DNA from: Chloroflexota bacterium
GTDB lineage: Bacteria; Chloroflexota; Anaerolineae; J102
Reading direction: 5' to 3'
DNA length: 64,000 nt
NCBI GenBank assembly: GCA_029782215.1
Contig: JAKOVD010000002.1
Location: 101,227 to 165,226 of the forward strand
Part shown: positions 18,283 to 27,182 of the stretch, one piece after another
Numbering within the stretch: the first letter of the stretch is position 1
How the letters are laid out: every line of letters begins with the position of its first letter
Notes under the pieces: model-generated
Databases searched by the model: none
Seen by the model: only the letters and a program-made list of their open reading frames with translations
What the model was told of the DNA's origin: nothing
Made by a program: the position numbers and the translations under genes

Positions 18283-21200
18283 ATGCATTTAGTTCTTCAC
18301 CTCCATTGGCGTCCTCCTCAGCGCTCCGCTGACGAGCCCGTCCTCCTGTTCTGGGCGGAGACGCATACGGCGCTGCCGCCCGCGCGGCTGCGGGGCCGGC
18401 CAGCGGACCAGCCTCACCCCAAGCCCCATCCCTTTGCGGTCGTGGACGGCAATGAGCTGCGCGGGGCTTTGCAGTCGTTCGAATCGGGTCTGCTTAACAC
18501 CGGAACCGAAACGCTGGTTCTGCAGTTGCCTACGACCCGCACGGGACCGCTTCCGAGCCCCCAGCTCATCCACAACTGGGAGCTGGACCGTGCAGAGCCG
18601 CGGCTGGCGCCCTGGGAGATGACGGCCCTGCGCCTTCCTCTGACCAGCGCCGCTCGCTTATTGAGCATCCTGCACGCCAATCCCTGCCCGGAGCACTTCA
18701 CGTTTGGCGCCGATCTCAACTACTGGCATTCCGCCTTTGGCCTGGTCCTGCAGGTTTTAGCGCAGCAGGACTACGTGCCTGCCCTGACGGGGGCGCCGGT
18801 GGGCGGTTATCGTTCCCGCTGGCAGCCCGTGCTGGATGGTGAACCCAGCCGGGACCAGATGTTGGCTTTGACGACAGGCATGCCGCCCCTGTGCCGGAGC
18901 GAGGTGGCGGCGGCAGAGCAAGCGCCGCAGCCCTATGACTTGCTGCACGACTTCGTCTGCTACATGGTGGATCATCTCATCCGCACGTGGGGCATTGAGG
19001 CGCCTCACCGCCTGGGCTATCTGCACAGCCGCAGCGCCCTGACGGCCTGGCTGCGCGGTCTGGTGCTGCCCAGCCCGAACCTCGAGGAGTCGGGCAGCCA
19101 GGTTGAGTCACTGTCGGCAAGTCTGCGGGTCTGGCAGCGCAACCTGGCGCCGATTGGCGATGCCGCTTTTGCCATCGCCCTGCGCCTGCTGACGCCTCCC
19201 AAGGCGGCTGCGGACGATCAGTTCTATGTGCCCGAAGGTGGGTGGCGCCTCGAATACCTGCTGCAGGCGCGCGATGAGCCTGATCTCCTCGTGCCGGCGG
19301 AACAGGTTTGGCAGACGCAGACGGACAGCCTCATCTTCCAGCAGCGCCGCTTTGATCGTCCCCAGGAGAAGCTGCTGGAAGGCCTTGGCCGTGCAGCGCA
19401 GATCTTCCCGCCCATCGAGCGCAGCCTCCAGGCGCCGACCCCCCAAGGGGTCGATTTGAGCACGACCGAAGTCTATCGCTTCCTGCGCGAGGCCGCGCCG
19501 GTGCTGACAAATACCGGCTTCAGCCTCGTACTGCCGTCCTGGTGGGAGGCCGCGGGCGCCCGGCTGGGCCTGCGCCATTACCTGACACCCCTGACGCCGG
19601 AGCCGCCTGACGTGGTGGCCCATCCCGCCAGCGCCGAGCGGCCCATTGCCTACCGTTGGGAGCTGGTGTTGGGCGACACCGTCTTGACCCGCGAGGCTTT
19701 TGCCGACCTGGTGGCATTGCGGGCGCCGCTCGTGCAGAAGGACGGGCATTGGCTGCGTCTGGACCCCGAACAGATCGAGGCTGCGACTCGCTTTTGGGAG
19801 CGAGCCAGCTTCGAGGGCCGGATGGACCTGCGCCAGGCCCTACGGACGGCGCTGGGCCTGGACACCAAGATCGACATCGCCGGCCTTCCGGTCGTCCAGA
19901 ACATCGCCGAGGGCTGGCTGCCTGCGCTGATCCAAACGCTGACCGAGGGGGATGATCGCTTGCACAGCGCCGAGCAGCCGTGGGATCTAAACGGCAGTCT
20001 GCGTCCCTACCAGCGCTATGGTTTTGCCTGGCTGCACACCCACCGCCACCTGGGCCTGGGAGCGATTCTGGCGGATGACATGGGCCTGGGCAAGTCGGTG
20101 CAGGCGATTGCCCTCCTGCTGCAGGAACGGACCGAGCAAGGCAGGCTTCCCGGACCGACGCTTTTGATCTGTCCGACGTCGCTGCTCGGCAACTGGCGTC
20201 GTGAGATCAACCGCTTCGCTCCGCAGCTTCGCGTGTACGTACACTACGGACCCGATCGGCCGCGCAATGGAACGTTTGCCTCGGTGGTCTCCCGCCACGA
20301 CGTCGTGCTCAGCAGTTATACGCTCGCCCGCCGCGACGCCGATCTCTTTGCCGGGCAGACCTGGTATGGACTCATTCTCGACGAAGCGCAGAAGATCAAG
20401 AATCCCGACATCCAGGTCACACAGGCCATCAATCGTTTTCCGGCGGCGTTCCGGCTGGCGCTCACAGGCACACCGATCGAGAATCAGCTCACGGAGCTGT
20501 GGTCCATCTTCAATTTCCTCAATCGGGGTTACCTGGCCAGCGAAAACAGCTTCCGCAAACACTATGCCTTCCCCATCGAGCGCTTCCACGATCCTGTGGT
20601 GACGGCTCGTCTGCAGCGCATGGTGCGTCCCTTCATCCTCCGGCGTCTGAAAAGCGATCCTGCCGTGATCCAGGACCTGCCGGAGCGGCTCGAGATGAAG
20701 GTCTACTGCACCCTGAGCGATGAACAGGCCGAGCTGTACCAGACGGTGGTGAATGAGGGCTTGCCGCGTGTGCGCGATCTGCACGGCCGCGCCCGCAAGC
20801 TCCACATTTTCAATTTGCTCACCCGGCTCAAGCAGGTGCTGAACCATCCGGCCCTGTACCTGGTCAAGCGCGAACACGGGGTCATCGACGGTCATTTTGC
20901 GCCGAGCGAATCCCTGACGCGGCGCAGCGGCAAGCTCGACCGCTTGACCGAGATGCTCTACGAGGTGCTGGCGGTTGGCGATCGCGCCATCATCTTCACG
21001 CAGTTCGCCGAGACGGGTTTCCTGTTGACCAGCCACCTGCAGCAGCAGTTTGATCGGCCCGTTCTCTATTTGCACGGAGGGGTGCCGGTCAAACAGCGCC
21101 AGGAGATGATCACGGCCTTCCAGGAAGACCCCCATGCACCGCACTTGTTCGTCATGACCCTCAAGACCGGCGGGCTGGGACTGAACCTGACGGCGGCCAA

Positions 21201-21462
21201 TCACGTGTTCCACTACGACCGCTGGTGGAATCCTGCCGTCGAAGACCAGGCCAGCGACCGCACTTTTCGCATTGGCCAGACGCGCAACGTGCAGATACAC
21301 AAGTTCATCACGGCCGGCACCCTGGAAGAGAAGATCGATGAGATGCTTGAACGCAAGCACAACCTGGCCGACCTCATCGTCAGCGGTGACGAGAGCTGGG
21401 TGACCGACCTCTCCGACGACGATCTGGTTGAAGTGCTGGCGCTGACGAAGGAGCGGGTCTAG
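18283..21462 (+). CDS. SNF2/SWI2-family DNA-dependent ATPase
   Basis: About 1059 aa. The N-terminal half (to about 560) is the poorly defined region typical of bacterial SNF2 proteins, including the SNF2-associated (DUF3670) segment near 360-520. The motor has Walker A DDMGLGKS (about 597), a DEAQKIKN box (about 699), TGTPIENQL motif III and the RecA-2 end HYDRWWNPAVEDQASDR followed by RIGQT. It is expected to translocate on duplex DNA and remodel bound proteins. The ATG at 18283 (MHLVLHLHW) gives the usual family start; upstream in-frame codons look non-homologous. The next gene begins 5 bp after the stop. Confidence 0.92.
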   Translation: MHLVLHLHWRPPQRSADEPVLLFWAETHTALPPARLRGRPADQPHPKPHPFAVVDGNELRGALQSFESGLLNTGTETLVLQLPTTRTGPLPSPQLIHNWELDRAEPRLAPWEMTALRLPLTSAARLLSILHANPCPEHFTFGADLNYWHSAFGLVLQVLAQQDYVPALTGAPVGGYRSRWQPVLDGEPSRDQMLALTTGMPPLCRSEVAAAEQAPQPYDLLHDFVCYMVDHLIRTWGIEAPHRLGYLHSRSALTAWLRGLVLPSPNLEESGSQVESLSASLRVWQRNLAPIGDAAFAIALRLLTPPKAAADDQFYVPEGGWRLEYLLQARDEPDLLVPAEQVWQTQTDSLIFQQRRFDRPQEKLLEGLGRAAQIFPPIERSLQAPTPQGVDLSTTEVYRFLREAAPVLTNTGFSLVLPSWWEAAGARLGLRHYLTPLTPEPPDVVAHPASAERPIAYRWELVLGDTVLTREAFADLVALRAPLVQKDGHWLRLDPEQIEAATRFWERASFEGRMDLRQALRTALGLDTKIDIAGLPVVQNIAEGWLPALIQTLTEGDDRLHSAEQPWDLNGSLRPYQRYGFAWLHTHRHLGLGAILADDMGLGKSVQAIALLLQERTEQGRLPGPTLLICPTSLLGNWRREINRFAPQLRVYVHYGPDRPRNGTFASVVSRHDVVLSSYTLARRDADLFAGQTWYGLILDEAQKIKNPDIQVTQAINRFPAAFRLALTGTPIENQLTELWSIFNFLNRGYLASENSFRKHYAFPIERFHDPVVTARLQRMVRPFILRRLKSDPAVIQDLPERLEMKVYCTLSDEQAELYQTVVNEGLPRVRDLHGRARKLHIFNLLTRLKQVLNHPALYLVKREHGVIDGHFAPSESLTRRSGKLDRLTEMLYEVLAVGDRAIIFTQFAETGFLLTSHLQQQFDRPVLYLHGGVPVKQRQEMITAFQEDPHAPHLFVMTLKTGGLGLNLTAANHVFHYDRWWNPAVEDQASDRTFRIGQTRNVQIHKFITAGTLEEKIDEMLERKHNLADLIVSGDESWVTDLSDDDLVEVLALTKERV

Positions 21463-21467
21463 TCCTG

Positions 21468-22253
21468 ATGGCGATTACCCTGGAATCGACGCGTTGGTCC
21501 GAAGCCTGGCTGCAGGCCCTGGCGAGCTTCTCGCACCCAGGACGTTTGCGGCGCGGCCAGCAGTTCGCCGACAAGCGCAAAGTCAGGCGGCTCGAAGTCA
21601 AGGTCGGAGAGATCACGGCTGACGTCAAGGAAGACGACCGTTGGTATCATGTGACGATTCACCTGCCGCCGCTGGATGACGCCACGTGGGACCAGATCGT
21701 CGAGCGCCTGGCCAGCCAGGCCCTTTACAGCGCTCGCCTCCTGCAGGGCGAGATGCCGCCGGAGGTGGTCCAGGTGTTCGCCGAGTGCGGCGCTCCCCTT
21801 CTCCCCGAGGCTGCCACCCTCACCGCAAGCTGCACCTGCCCCGACTGGGAGGTGCCGTGCAAGCACATTGCCGGGGTCTATTACCTGTTGGCGGAACGTT
21901 TCGACGATGATCCCTTCCTGTTGTTCCTGGTGCGCGGGCGCAGCCAGGAACAACTGCTGACCATGCTGCGCCAGAGGCGCCAGACGACGTCCGGCCAGGA
22001 AACGGCGGCCGATGATGTCTATCAGGCGCTGCCTTTAGAGCAGTTGCTCGAGAGCTTCTGGGATGCAGGATCCGAAACCGATCAGGTCGTCTTTCATATC
22101 TCGCCTCCCCCCACCTCCTTGCCACAGCTCAAACGCCTGGGGCCTGAGCCTTTTCCCACCGTGAACCTTCAAGATCTGCTTGCTCCGATTTACGAAGCTG
22201 TGACCGCCAAAGCTCTGGAATGGGCCTACCAAGTGCCTGGACAAGAACCATGA
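21468..22253 (+). CDS. SWIM zinc finger protein
   Basis: 261 aa. The SWIM signature is CTCPDWEVPCKH (CxCx6CxH) near residues 123-134, followed by the conserved IAGVYYLLAERFDDDPFLLF helix. Upstream (about 20-110) lies a beta-rich region with RRGQQFADKRKVRRL, usual in SWIM partners of SNF2 helicases. SWIM domains bind DNA or proteins. Pairing with an adjacent SNF2 gene is widespread in bacteria, for example Bacillus ywqA-ywqB. Its stop overlaps the start codon of the next gene (ATGA at 22250-22253). Confidence 0.9.
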   Translation: MAITLESTRWSEAWLQALASFSHPGRLRRGQQFADKRKVRRLEVKVGEITADVKEDDRWYHVTIHLPPLDDATWDQIVERLASQALYSARLLQGEMPPEVVQVFAECGAPLLPEAATLTASCTCPDWEVPCKHIAGVYYLLAERFDDDPFLLFLVRGRSQEQLLTMLRQRRQTTSGQETAADDVYQALPLEQLLESFWDAGSETDQVVFHISPPPTSLPQLKRLGPEPFPTVNLQDLLAPIYEAVTAKALEWAYQVPGQEP

Positions 22254-24064
22254 CCGAAACCGCCGCCAAGGCCATCCAAGAACAACTGCTGCGTCACTTC
22301 ACCCGGTTCGACATCGTTCCCCTGCGAGCGCTGCTCGAGATCGTCGGCCATCCCAACCCCAGCGGCTTGCGTCGCGACGAAGCCATCTTCTATCTGATCG
22401 ACCAGCTCGGCAGCAAGGGTTCTCTGCGCAAGCTGTGGGATCGGCTCGACCCGGTGACGCAGCAGGCGTTAAGCCTGACCGTTCACGTCACCAACGGCGT
22501 GTACCAGCCCGACACCATGCAGCTTCGCTACGGGCACCTGCCGCCGCCGCCGCAGCGACATTGGGCGGGATACCGGCCCACGGAGCTCGACCTCTTCCTG
22601 GATGAAAACCAGACCGTCCTGGGCGAGCTTTACCCGATTCTGCGGGTCGTTGCACCCAAGCCGGAGCCGTGGAAGATTCCCACCCAACCGGAGCCGCCGC
22701 CTCGCTATGAGGCGTTCGGCTTTGAGCGCAGCCCCGGCCCCGAAGTGGGCCTGCAGGACCTCACGATGGTGGTTGCCCTGATCGGCCAGGGGCGCATCCT
22801 GGTCAACGACCGCATGCTGCCTACATCCGACAGCATCCAGATCATTCTTGAGAACCTGGTGGACGGCGACTTCTTCGCCCTGACCTCAGGCCAGGACCTG
22901 TCCGAAACCATCCGCCCCGTGGGCCTGGTGCGGTTCGTCCTCGGCAGCGGCATGGCCGAGATGGGTCCGCGCAGCGGCTACAATCAGGTACTCAAGCTCA
23001 AGCCGCTTGGCTGGGAATGGCTCACCCGGCCCAGCGCCGATCTCATTTTCGACGCCCTCGAGACATGGACCAAGACGGACCTTTTCGACGAAATCGAACG
23101 CATCCCCCATCTGCGGGGCGCCCAGCGCAAGACGGACGAGCCCACGGAACCGGGCAAACGGCGTGATCGCATTCTGGAGGCGCTGTCATGGGCGCCGCCT
23201 GACGTTTGGCTGGGCCAGGGGGATTTCTTCAAGGCCATCAAGCTTTGGCAGTTTGATTTCACGATCGAGCGCGAGGAGGAGCTAAGCAGCATCGATGACA
23301 GCACGGGCCGCAAGCTTGACATCAGTGAGCTGCGCGACCCCTGGCGTGCCGTCAAAGGGGCCTACACCCTCAACGTCTTGTGGGAGACCCTGGGAAGCCT
23401 GGGCGCCCTCGACCTGGCGTACACGGAACCCCAGCACGCCCCCCCTCTGCTTGAGACCCCGACTGAGAACTGGCAGCGCCCGATCCATCCCTACACGCGC
23501 TATGACGGTCTCGCGTACATGCGCATCAACGAGCTTGGCGCCTACCTGTTCGGCCATTCCAAGCGTTACACGCTGCCGCGCAGCATCGCAGCTCCGTTCT
23601 TCTACATCAATGAGTTCTATGTGCTGCAGCCGTCGCGCCTGACCCTGCTCACCTATCAGAAGCAGATACTGCCTCTGCTGGGCGCGATGGGCGAGGATGG
23701 AAGCTGCCGCCTGGACAAGGCCGGCTGGCTGGTGGCGCAGCAGGACGAAGGCACGCTCAAGGAGCGACGTGAGCTGCTGCAGGCCCGGCACGATGGGCCC
23801 CTGGCGCCCGTCGTCGAGGATTGGCTGGAACAGGCCGAGAACGACAGTACGGCGCTCCGGCGCGGCCGCACCATGCTCACGATCCAGGTGCGCAACCTGG
23901 AGGTGCGCGATGCCATCCTCAATGACCCTGAGCTCAAGCGCTACTGCCGCCTGATGGATGACCGCACCCTGCTGATCCCCAGCTCACGCGAACACGCCTT
24001 CCTGCGCCGTGTCCTCGACCTGGGCTACGGCATGGTCGGAGGTCCGACGAGCAACGGAAAATAG
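22250..24064 (+). CDS. Large protein with possible helicase-associated (XPB/Ssl2-like, Helicase_C_3) domain
   Basis: 604 aa from the ATG at 22250. No Walker motif, nuclease signature or signal peptide is visible. The N-terminus (FTRFDIVPLRALLEIVG, GLRRDEAIFYLIDQLG) looks like a winged-helix or SAP-like segment. The middle is a long mixed alpha/beta region with repeated PxxxY and W-rich stretches. The C-terminal 70 residues (TIQVRNLEVRDAILNDP, DDRTLLIPSSREHAFLRRVL, LGY) resemble the helicase-associated domain named Helicase_C_3. Four-base overlap with the SWIM gene indicates one operon with the SNF2 ATPase. I infer that it acts with that motor. Domain assignment is tentative. Confidence 0.55.
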   Translation: MTETAAKAIQEQLLRHFTRFDIVPLRALLEIVGHPNPSGLRRDEAIFYLIDQLGSKGSLRKLWDRLDPVTQQALSLTVHVTNGVYQPDTMQLRYGHLPPPPQRHWAGYRPTELDLFLDENQTVLGELYPILRVVAPKPEPWKIPTQPEPPPRYEAFGFERSPGPEVGLQDLTMVVALIGQGRILVNDRMLPTSDSIQIILENLVDGDFFALTSGQDLSETIRPVGLVRFVLGSGMAEMGPRSGYNQVLKLKPLGWEWLTRPSADLIFDALETWTKTDLFDEIERIPHLRGAQRKTDEPTEPGKRRDRILEALSWAPPDVWLGQGDFFKAIKLWQFDFTIEREEELSSIDDSTGRKLDISELRDPWRAVKGAYTLNVLWETLGSLGALDLAYTEPQHAPPLLETPTENWQRPIHPYTRYDGLAYMRINELGAYLFGHSKRYTLPRSIAAPFFYINEFYVLQPSRLTLLTYQKQILPLLGAMGEDGSCRLDKAGWLVAQQDEGTLKERRELLQARHDGPLAPVVEDWLEQAENDSTALRRGRTMLTIQVRNLEVRDAILNDPELKRYCRLMDDRTLLIPSSREHAFLRRVLDLGYGMVGGPTSNGK

Positions 24065-24091
24065 GCGGCGTGACCGAGCGTTCCCGTGGGA

Positions 24092-24117
24092 GCCGAGCTG
24101 GGGCTCGGCGTTCCCAG
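24092..24117. repeat. 26-bp dispersed hairpin repeat, copy 1
   Basis: GCCGAGC-TGGG-GCTCGGC stem-loop (24092-24109) followed by GTTCCCAG. The same 26-bp element recurs at 57983 and 58021. It sits between the convergent 604-aa gene and nuoN, 8 bp from the nuoN stop, where it may end transcription in both directions. Confidence 0.75.
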
Positions 24118-24125
24118 AGCAGCGC

Positions 24126-25601
24126 TTATTTCCGCGACGCGATTTGCACTAGTTGCTGCCCTACCGGGCTGTAGACCAGACCGAAAACCAGGGTGCCGGC
24201 GACGGCAACGAAAAGGGCGATGGCTGACGAGTCGGGAAGGCGCCGGGAGGCCACCGGAGAAGGCGCCGCATCGGGCTGTTCCGTCTCCGGCGCGACCATG
24301 AACATGGCCACGGTCACGCGCAGATAGTAGTAGGCACTGATGACGCTGTTGAGCACGCCCACCACCGCTAGCCAGATCCAACCGCTCTGAACGGCGGCGC
24401 TGAACAGATAGAGCTTGCCAAAGAAGCCGGCCAGGGGAGGGATGCCTGCCAGGGAGAGCAGGAAGATCGTCATGGCCGTCGCCAGCAGGGGGCTGCGCGT
24501 AAAGAGCCCATTGGCGGCGCTGATGTCGGGGTCTTGCGCGTCATCCGGCCCGCGACCTTCCAGGAGCGACACCACCGCAAACGCCCCCAGGTTCATGAAG
24601 GTATAGGTGACCAGGTAGTAGACCAAGGCGCTCAGGCCGGCCGGCGTGCCAGCCACCAGCCCCACCATCATGTAGCCGGCCTGGGCGATGGAGCTGTAGG
24701 CCAGCATGCGCTTCAGGCTGTGCTGGCGCAGCGCTGCCAGGTTGCCTACGGTCATGGTGAGTGCGGATAGGATGGCCAGGGCGCCGGCCCACACTTCGGT
24801 GGGAACAGAGGGCACAGCCTGGAGGACGCGGGCGAGCGCGACGAACGCGGCCGCCTTGGTCGCCACGGACATGAAGGCGGTCACCGAGGTGGGGGCGCCC
24901 TGGTAGGCGTCCGGCGTCCACATGTGGAAAGGCACTGCCGCCACCTTGAAGCCAAAGCCGACGAGCAAGAGCGCCAGTCCGGCCAGAACGAAGAACCCTC
25001 CGGTGCCCTTGGCGGCGATCTCGTTAAGGAACGTCGTGCCGGTGTCGGCGTAGAGCAGGGCGGCGCCGTAGAGGACGAAGCCGGAGGCAAAGGCGCCCAG
25101 CAGGAAATACTTCATGGCGGCTTCGCTGCTCGATGCCCGGCGGCGGTGAAAGCCCGTGAGAATGTACAGCGAGACCGACAAGATCTCCAGGCTGACAAAC
25201 AGCGTGATAAGCTCGACCGATTTGCCCAGGAACATCATACCCGCCACAGCAATGAGCAGGAGCGCGTAGTACTCGCTGTGGAGGGTGGTAAACCTTGTCA
25301 GATAGTCCCAGGCCAGCAGCACACCGAGGAAGGCAGCCAGCAAGATGATCAGGTTGAGGACGCGACTGAGGTTGTCGGCGCGAACCATGCCCTGGAACTC
25401 GACCGGGGGCTGGCCGATGGTGACGATGGTCAGCAGTGCGGCAACCGCCAGGCCGGCGAGCGTCAGCAGTCCTGCGATCGTGTGGCGCCGCCGCGTGGGA
25501 AACGCAGCGCGCGCCGCCACCTCGCCCAGAAGCACGGCAAGGGCGGTGGCCATGATCACGACCTCAGGCAAAATGGCGGCGAAATCCATACCGTTCAACA
25601 T
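24126..25601 (-). CDS. nuoN: NADH-quinone oxidoreductase subunit N
   Basis: A 491-aa antiporter-like proton-pumping subunit of complex I with about 14 hydrophobic helices. Family marks include the FKVAAVPFHMWTPDAYQGAP helix (Lys/His of the proton channel) and the SLKRMLAYSSIAQAGYMMVG segment. It is the last gene of the nuo operon, 89 bp after nuoM, with a heptanucleotide repeat array filling the spacer. Confidence 0.96.
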   Translation of the reverse strand: MLNGMDFAAILPEVVIMATALAVLLGEVAARAAFPTRRRHTIAGLLTLAGLAVAALLTIVTIGQPPVEFQGMVRADNLSRVLNLIILLAAFLGVLLAWDYLTRFTTLHSEYYALLLIAVAGMMFLGKSVELITLFVSLEILSVSLYILTGFHRRRASSSEAAMKYFLLGAFASGFVLYGAALLYADTGTTFLNEIAAKGTGGFFVLAGLALLLVGFGFKVAAVPFHMWTPDAYQGAPTSVTAFMSVATKAAAFVALARVLQAVPSVPTEVWAGALAILSALTMTVGNLAALRQHSLKRMLAYSSIAQAGYMMVGLVAGTPAGLSALVYYLVTYTFMNLGAFAVVSLLEGRGPDDAQDPDISAANGLFTRSPLLATAMTIFLLSLAGIPPLAGFFGKLYLFSAAVQSGWIWLAVVGVLNSVISAYYYLRVTVAMFMVAPETEQPDAAPSPVASRRLPDSSAIALFVAVAGTLVFGLVYSPVGQQLVQIASRK

Positions 25602-25615
25602 GAAGGCTCACTCGC

Positions 25616-25694
25616 TTAGCACATAGCAGACGGCTGGTAGCAGATAGCGGGTGGCTGATCGGATTCTGGCTACCTGCCACCTGCTACCGGCTAC
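25616..25694. repeat. Opposed heptanucleotide arrays between nuoM and nuoN
   Basis: Reading the minus strand, units GTAGCCG, GTAGCAG, GTGGCAG, GTAGCCA are followed after a short centre by complementary-phase units GCCACCC, GCTATCT, GCTACCA, GCCGTCT, GCTATGT. The two halves can fold into an imperfect hairpin. The first unit supplies the TAG stop codon of nuoM (25691-25693). Confidence 0.75.
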
Positions 25695-27178
25695 TTAACG
25701 ATCTGTACCACGGCCGGTGCGCCCACATCCTGCAGCAGGGCATCGACCGAAGGGTTGATCTTGGCGAAGAAGAGGTTGGGGAAAAGACCGATGACGAAGA
25801 ACAGGATCACGATGGGCACCAGAACCCATGTCTCACGCCGGGTCAGGTCTGCCAATTTCTGATTCTTGGGGTTATCGAGCGGTCCGTAGAGCATGCCGCG
25901 GGCGGCCGTCAGCAGATACCATGCCGCCAGAATAACCCCGGCAGTGCCCAGAATGGCCCAGACGGGCTGGACGCTGAAGGTGCCCAGGAGGATCGTGAAC
26001 TCACCCACGAAGCCGTTAAGGCCCGGCAGGCCTACCGAGGACATGACCACGATGATGAAGAAGGCGCTGAAGATGGGGATCTGCTTCCACAGCCCTCCGA
26101 ACTCCGACAGCAGCCGGGTGTGGCGGCGGTCGTAGATCATGCCTACCATGAGGAACAAGGCCCCTGTGGACAACCCGTGGTTGACGTTCTGGAGCACGGC
26201 CCCGGACAGACCCTGGCGGGACAAACTGGCAACGCCCAGCATCACGAAGCCCAGGTGGGCCACGGAGCTGTAGGCGACGAGCGACTTGACGTCACGCTGC
26301 ACCAGGGCCACAAGGGCTCCGTAGAGGATGCCGATGATGGCCAGCACGGCGATGAGAGGCATCAGCTTCCCGACCGCGTCCGGGAACAGAGGCAGGCAGA
26401 AGCGCATGAACCCGTAGGTGCCCATCTTGAGCAGGACGCCGGCCAGAATGACCGAACCGGCGGTGGGCGCCTCAACGTGCGCATCGGGCAACCAGGTATG
26501 GAGCGGGAAGAGCGGCACCTTGACGGCAAAGGCCAGGGCGAAGGTCACGAACGCCACCATCTGCAGGGTGGGATTCAGGGGAACGGTTCGCAGCACGCTC
26601 CAGTCGAAGCTGCCGGCGTTCCAATACAGCACAAGGATGGCGACCAGCATGAGCGCCGAACCTGCCATCGTGTAGATGAAGAACTTCAGTGCCGCATAGA
26701 CCCGGCGCTCACCACCCCAGCCTCCGATCAGGAAGTACATCGGGATGATGCTGAGCTCCCAGAAGACGAAGAACAGCACCAGGTCCAGCGACATGAACAC
26801 GCCGAGCATGCCCGTCTGCTGCAGGAGCATGAAGAACAAGAAGGCCCGCAGGCGCTCGCGTACGTTGGTCCAGGAGAACAGCACGATAATGGGACCCAAG
26901 AGGGTGGTCAACAGCACCAGGAACAGGCTGATGCCATCCACCCCCAGGTGATAGTTGATGTTCAGACCGGGGATCCAACGGATGTACTCTTCGAACTGCA
27001 TGCCGCCGTCCGGCGCCCACCCGATCAGCAGTCCCAGGGACACGATGAAGTCCAGCAGCAGCGTGATCAGGGCCACGATCTTGACGTTGCGCTCGCTGAA
27101 GGTGACGAGCAGCAGCAGCGCCCCCAGCAGTGGCAGCCAGAGGATAATGGACAGGAGGGGCAAGGAAGTGATGTCCAT
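25691..27178 (-). CDS. nuoM: NADH-quinone oxidoreductase subunit M
   Basis: A 495-aa antiporter-like membrane subunit. It has the NuoM-specific amphipathic start, the conserved Glu helix (FVFWELSIIPMYFLIG), the VKVPLFPLHTWLPDAHVEAP channel segment and the RDVKSLVAYSSVAHLGFVML helix. It pumps protons in the complex I arm. Start codon is 5 bp downstream of the nuoL stop. Confidence 0.97.
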   Translation of the reverse strand: MDITSLPLLSIILWLPLLGALLLLVTFSERNVKIVALITLLLDFIVSLGLLIGWAPDGGMQFEEYIRWIPGLNINYHLGVDGISLFLVLLTTLLGPIIVLFSWTNVRERLRAFLFFMLLQQTGMLGVFMSLDLVLFFVFWELSIIPMYFLIGGWGGERRVYAALKFFIYTMAGSALMLVAILVLYWNAGSFDWSVLRTVPLNPTLQMVAFVTFALAFAVKVPLFPLHTWLPDAHVEAPTAGSVILAGVLLKMGTYGFMRFCLPLFPDAVGKLMPLIAVLAIIGILYGALVALVQRDVKSLVAYSSVAHLGFVMLGVASLSRQGLSGAVLQNVNHGLSTGALFLMVGMIYDRRHTRLLSEFGGLWKQIPIFSAFFIIVVMSSVGLPGLNGFVGEFTILLGTFSVQPVWAILGTAGVILAAWYLLTAARGMLYGPLDNPKNQKLADLTRRETWVLVPIVILFFVIGLFPNLFFAKINPSVDALLQDVGAPAVVQIVK

Positions 27179-27182
27179 GATT

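Noticed and set aside
18283..24064. Known defence system such as DISARM or a restriction system around the SNF2 gene
   Set aside because: No methylase, nuclease, PLD or DUF1998 partner and no mobile elements nearby.
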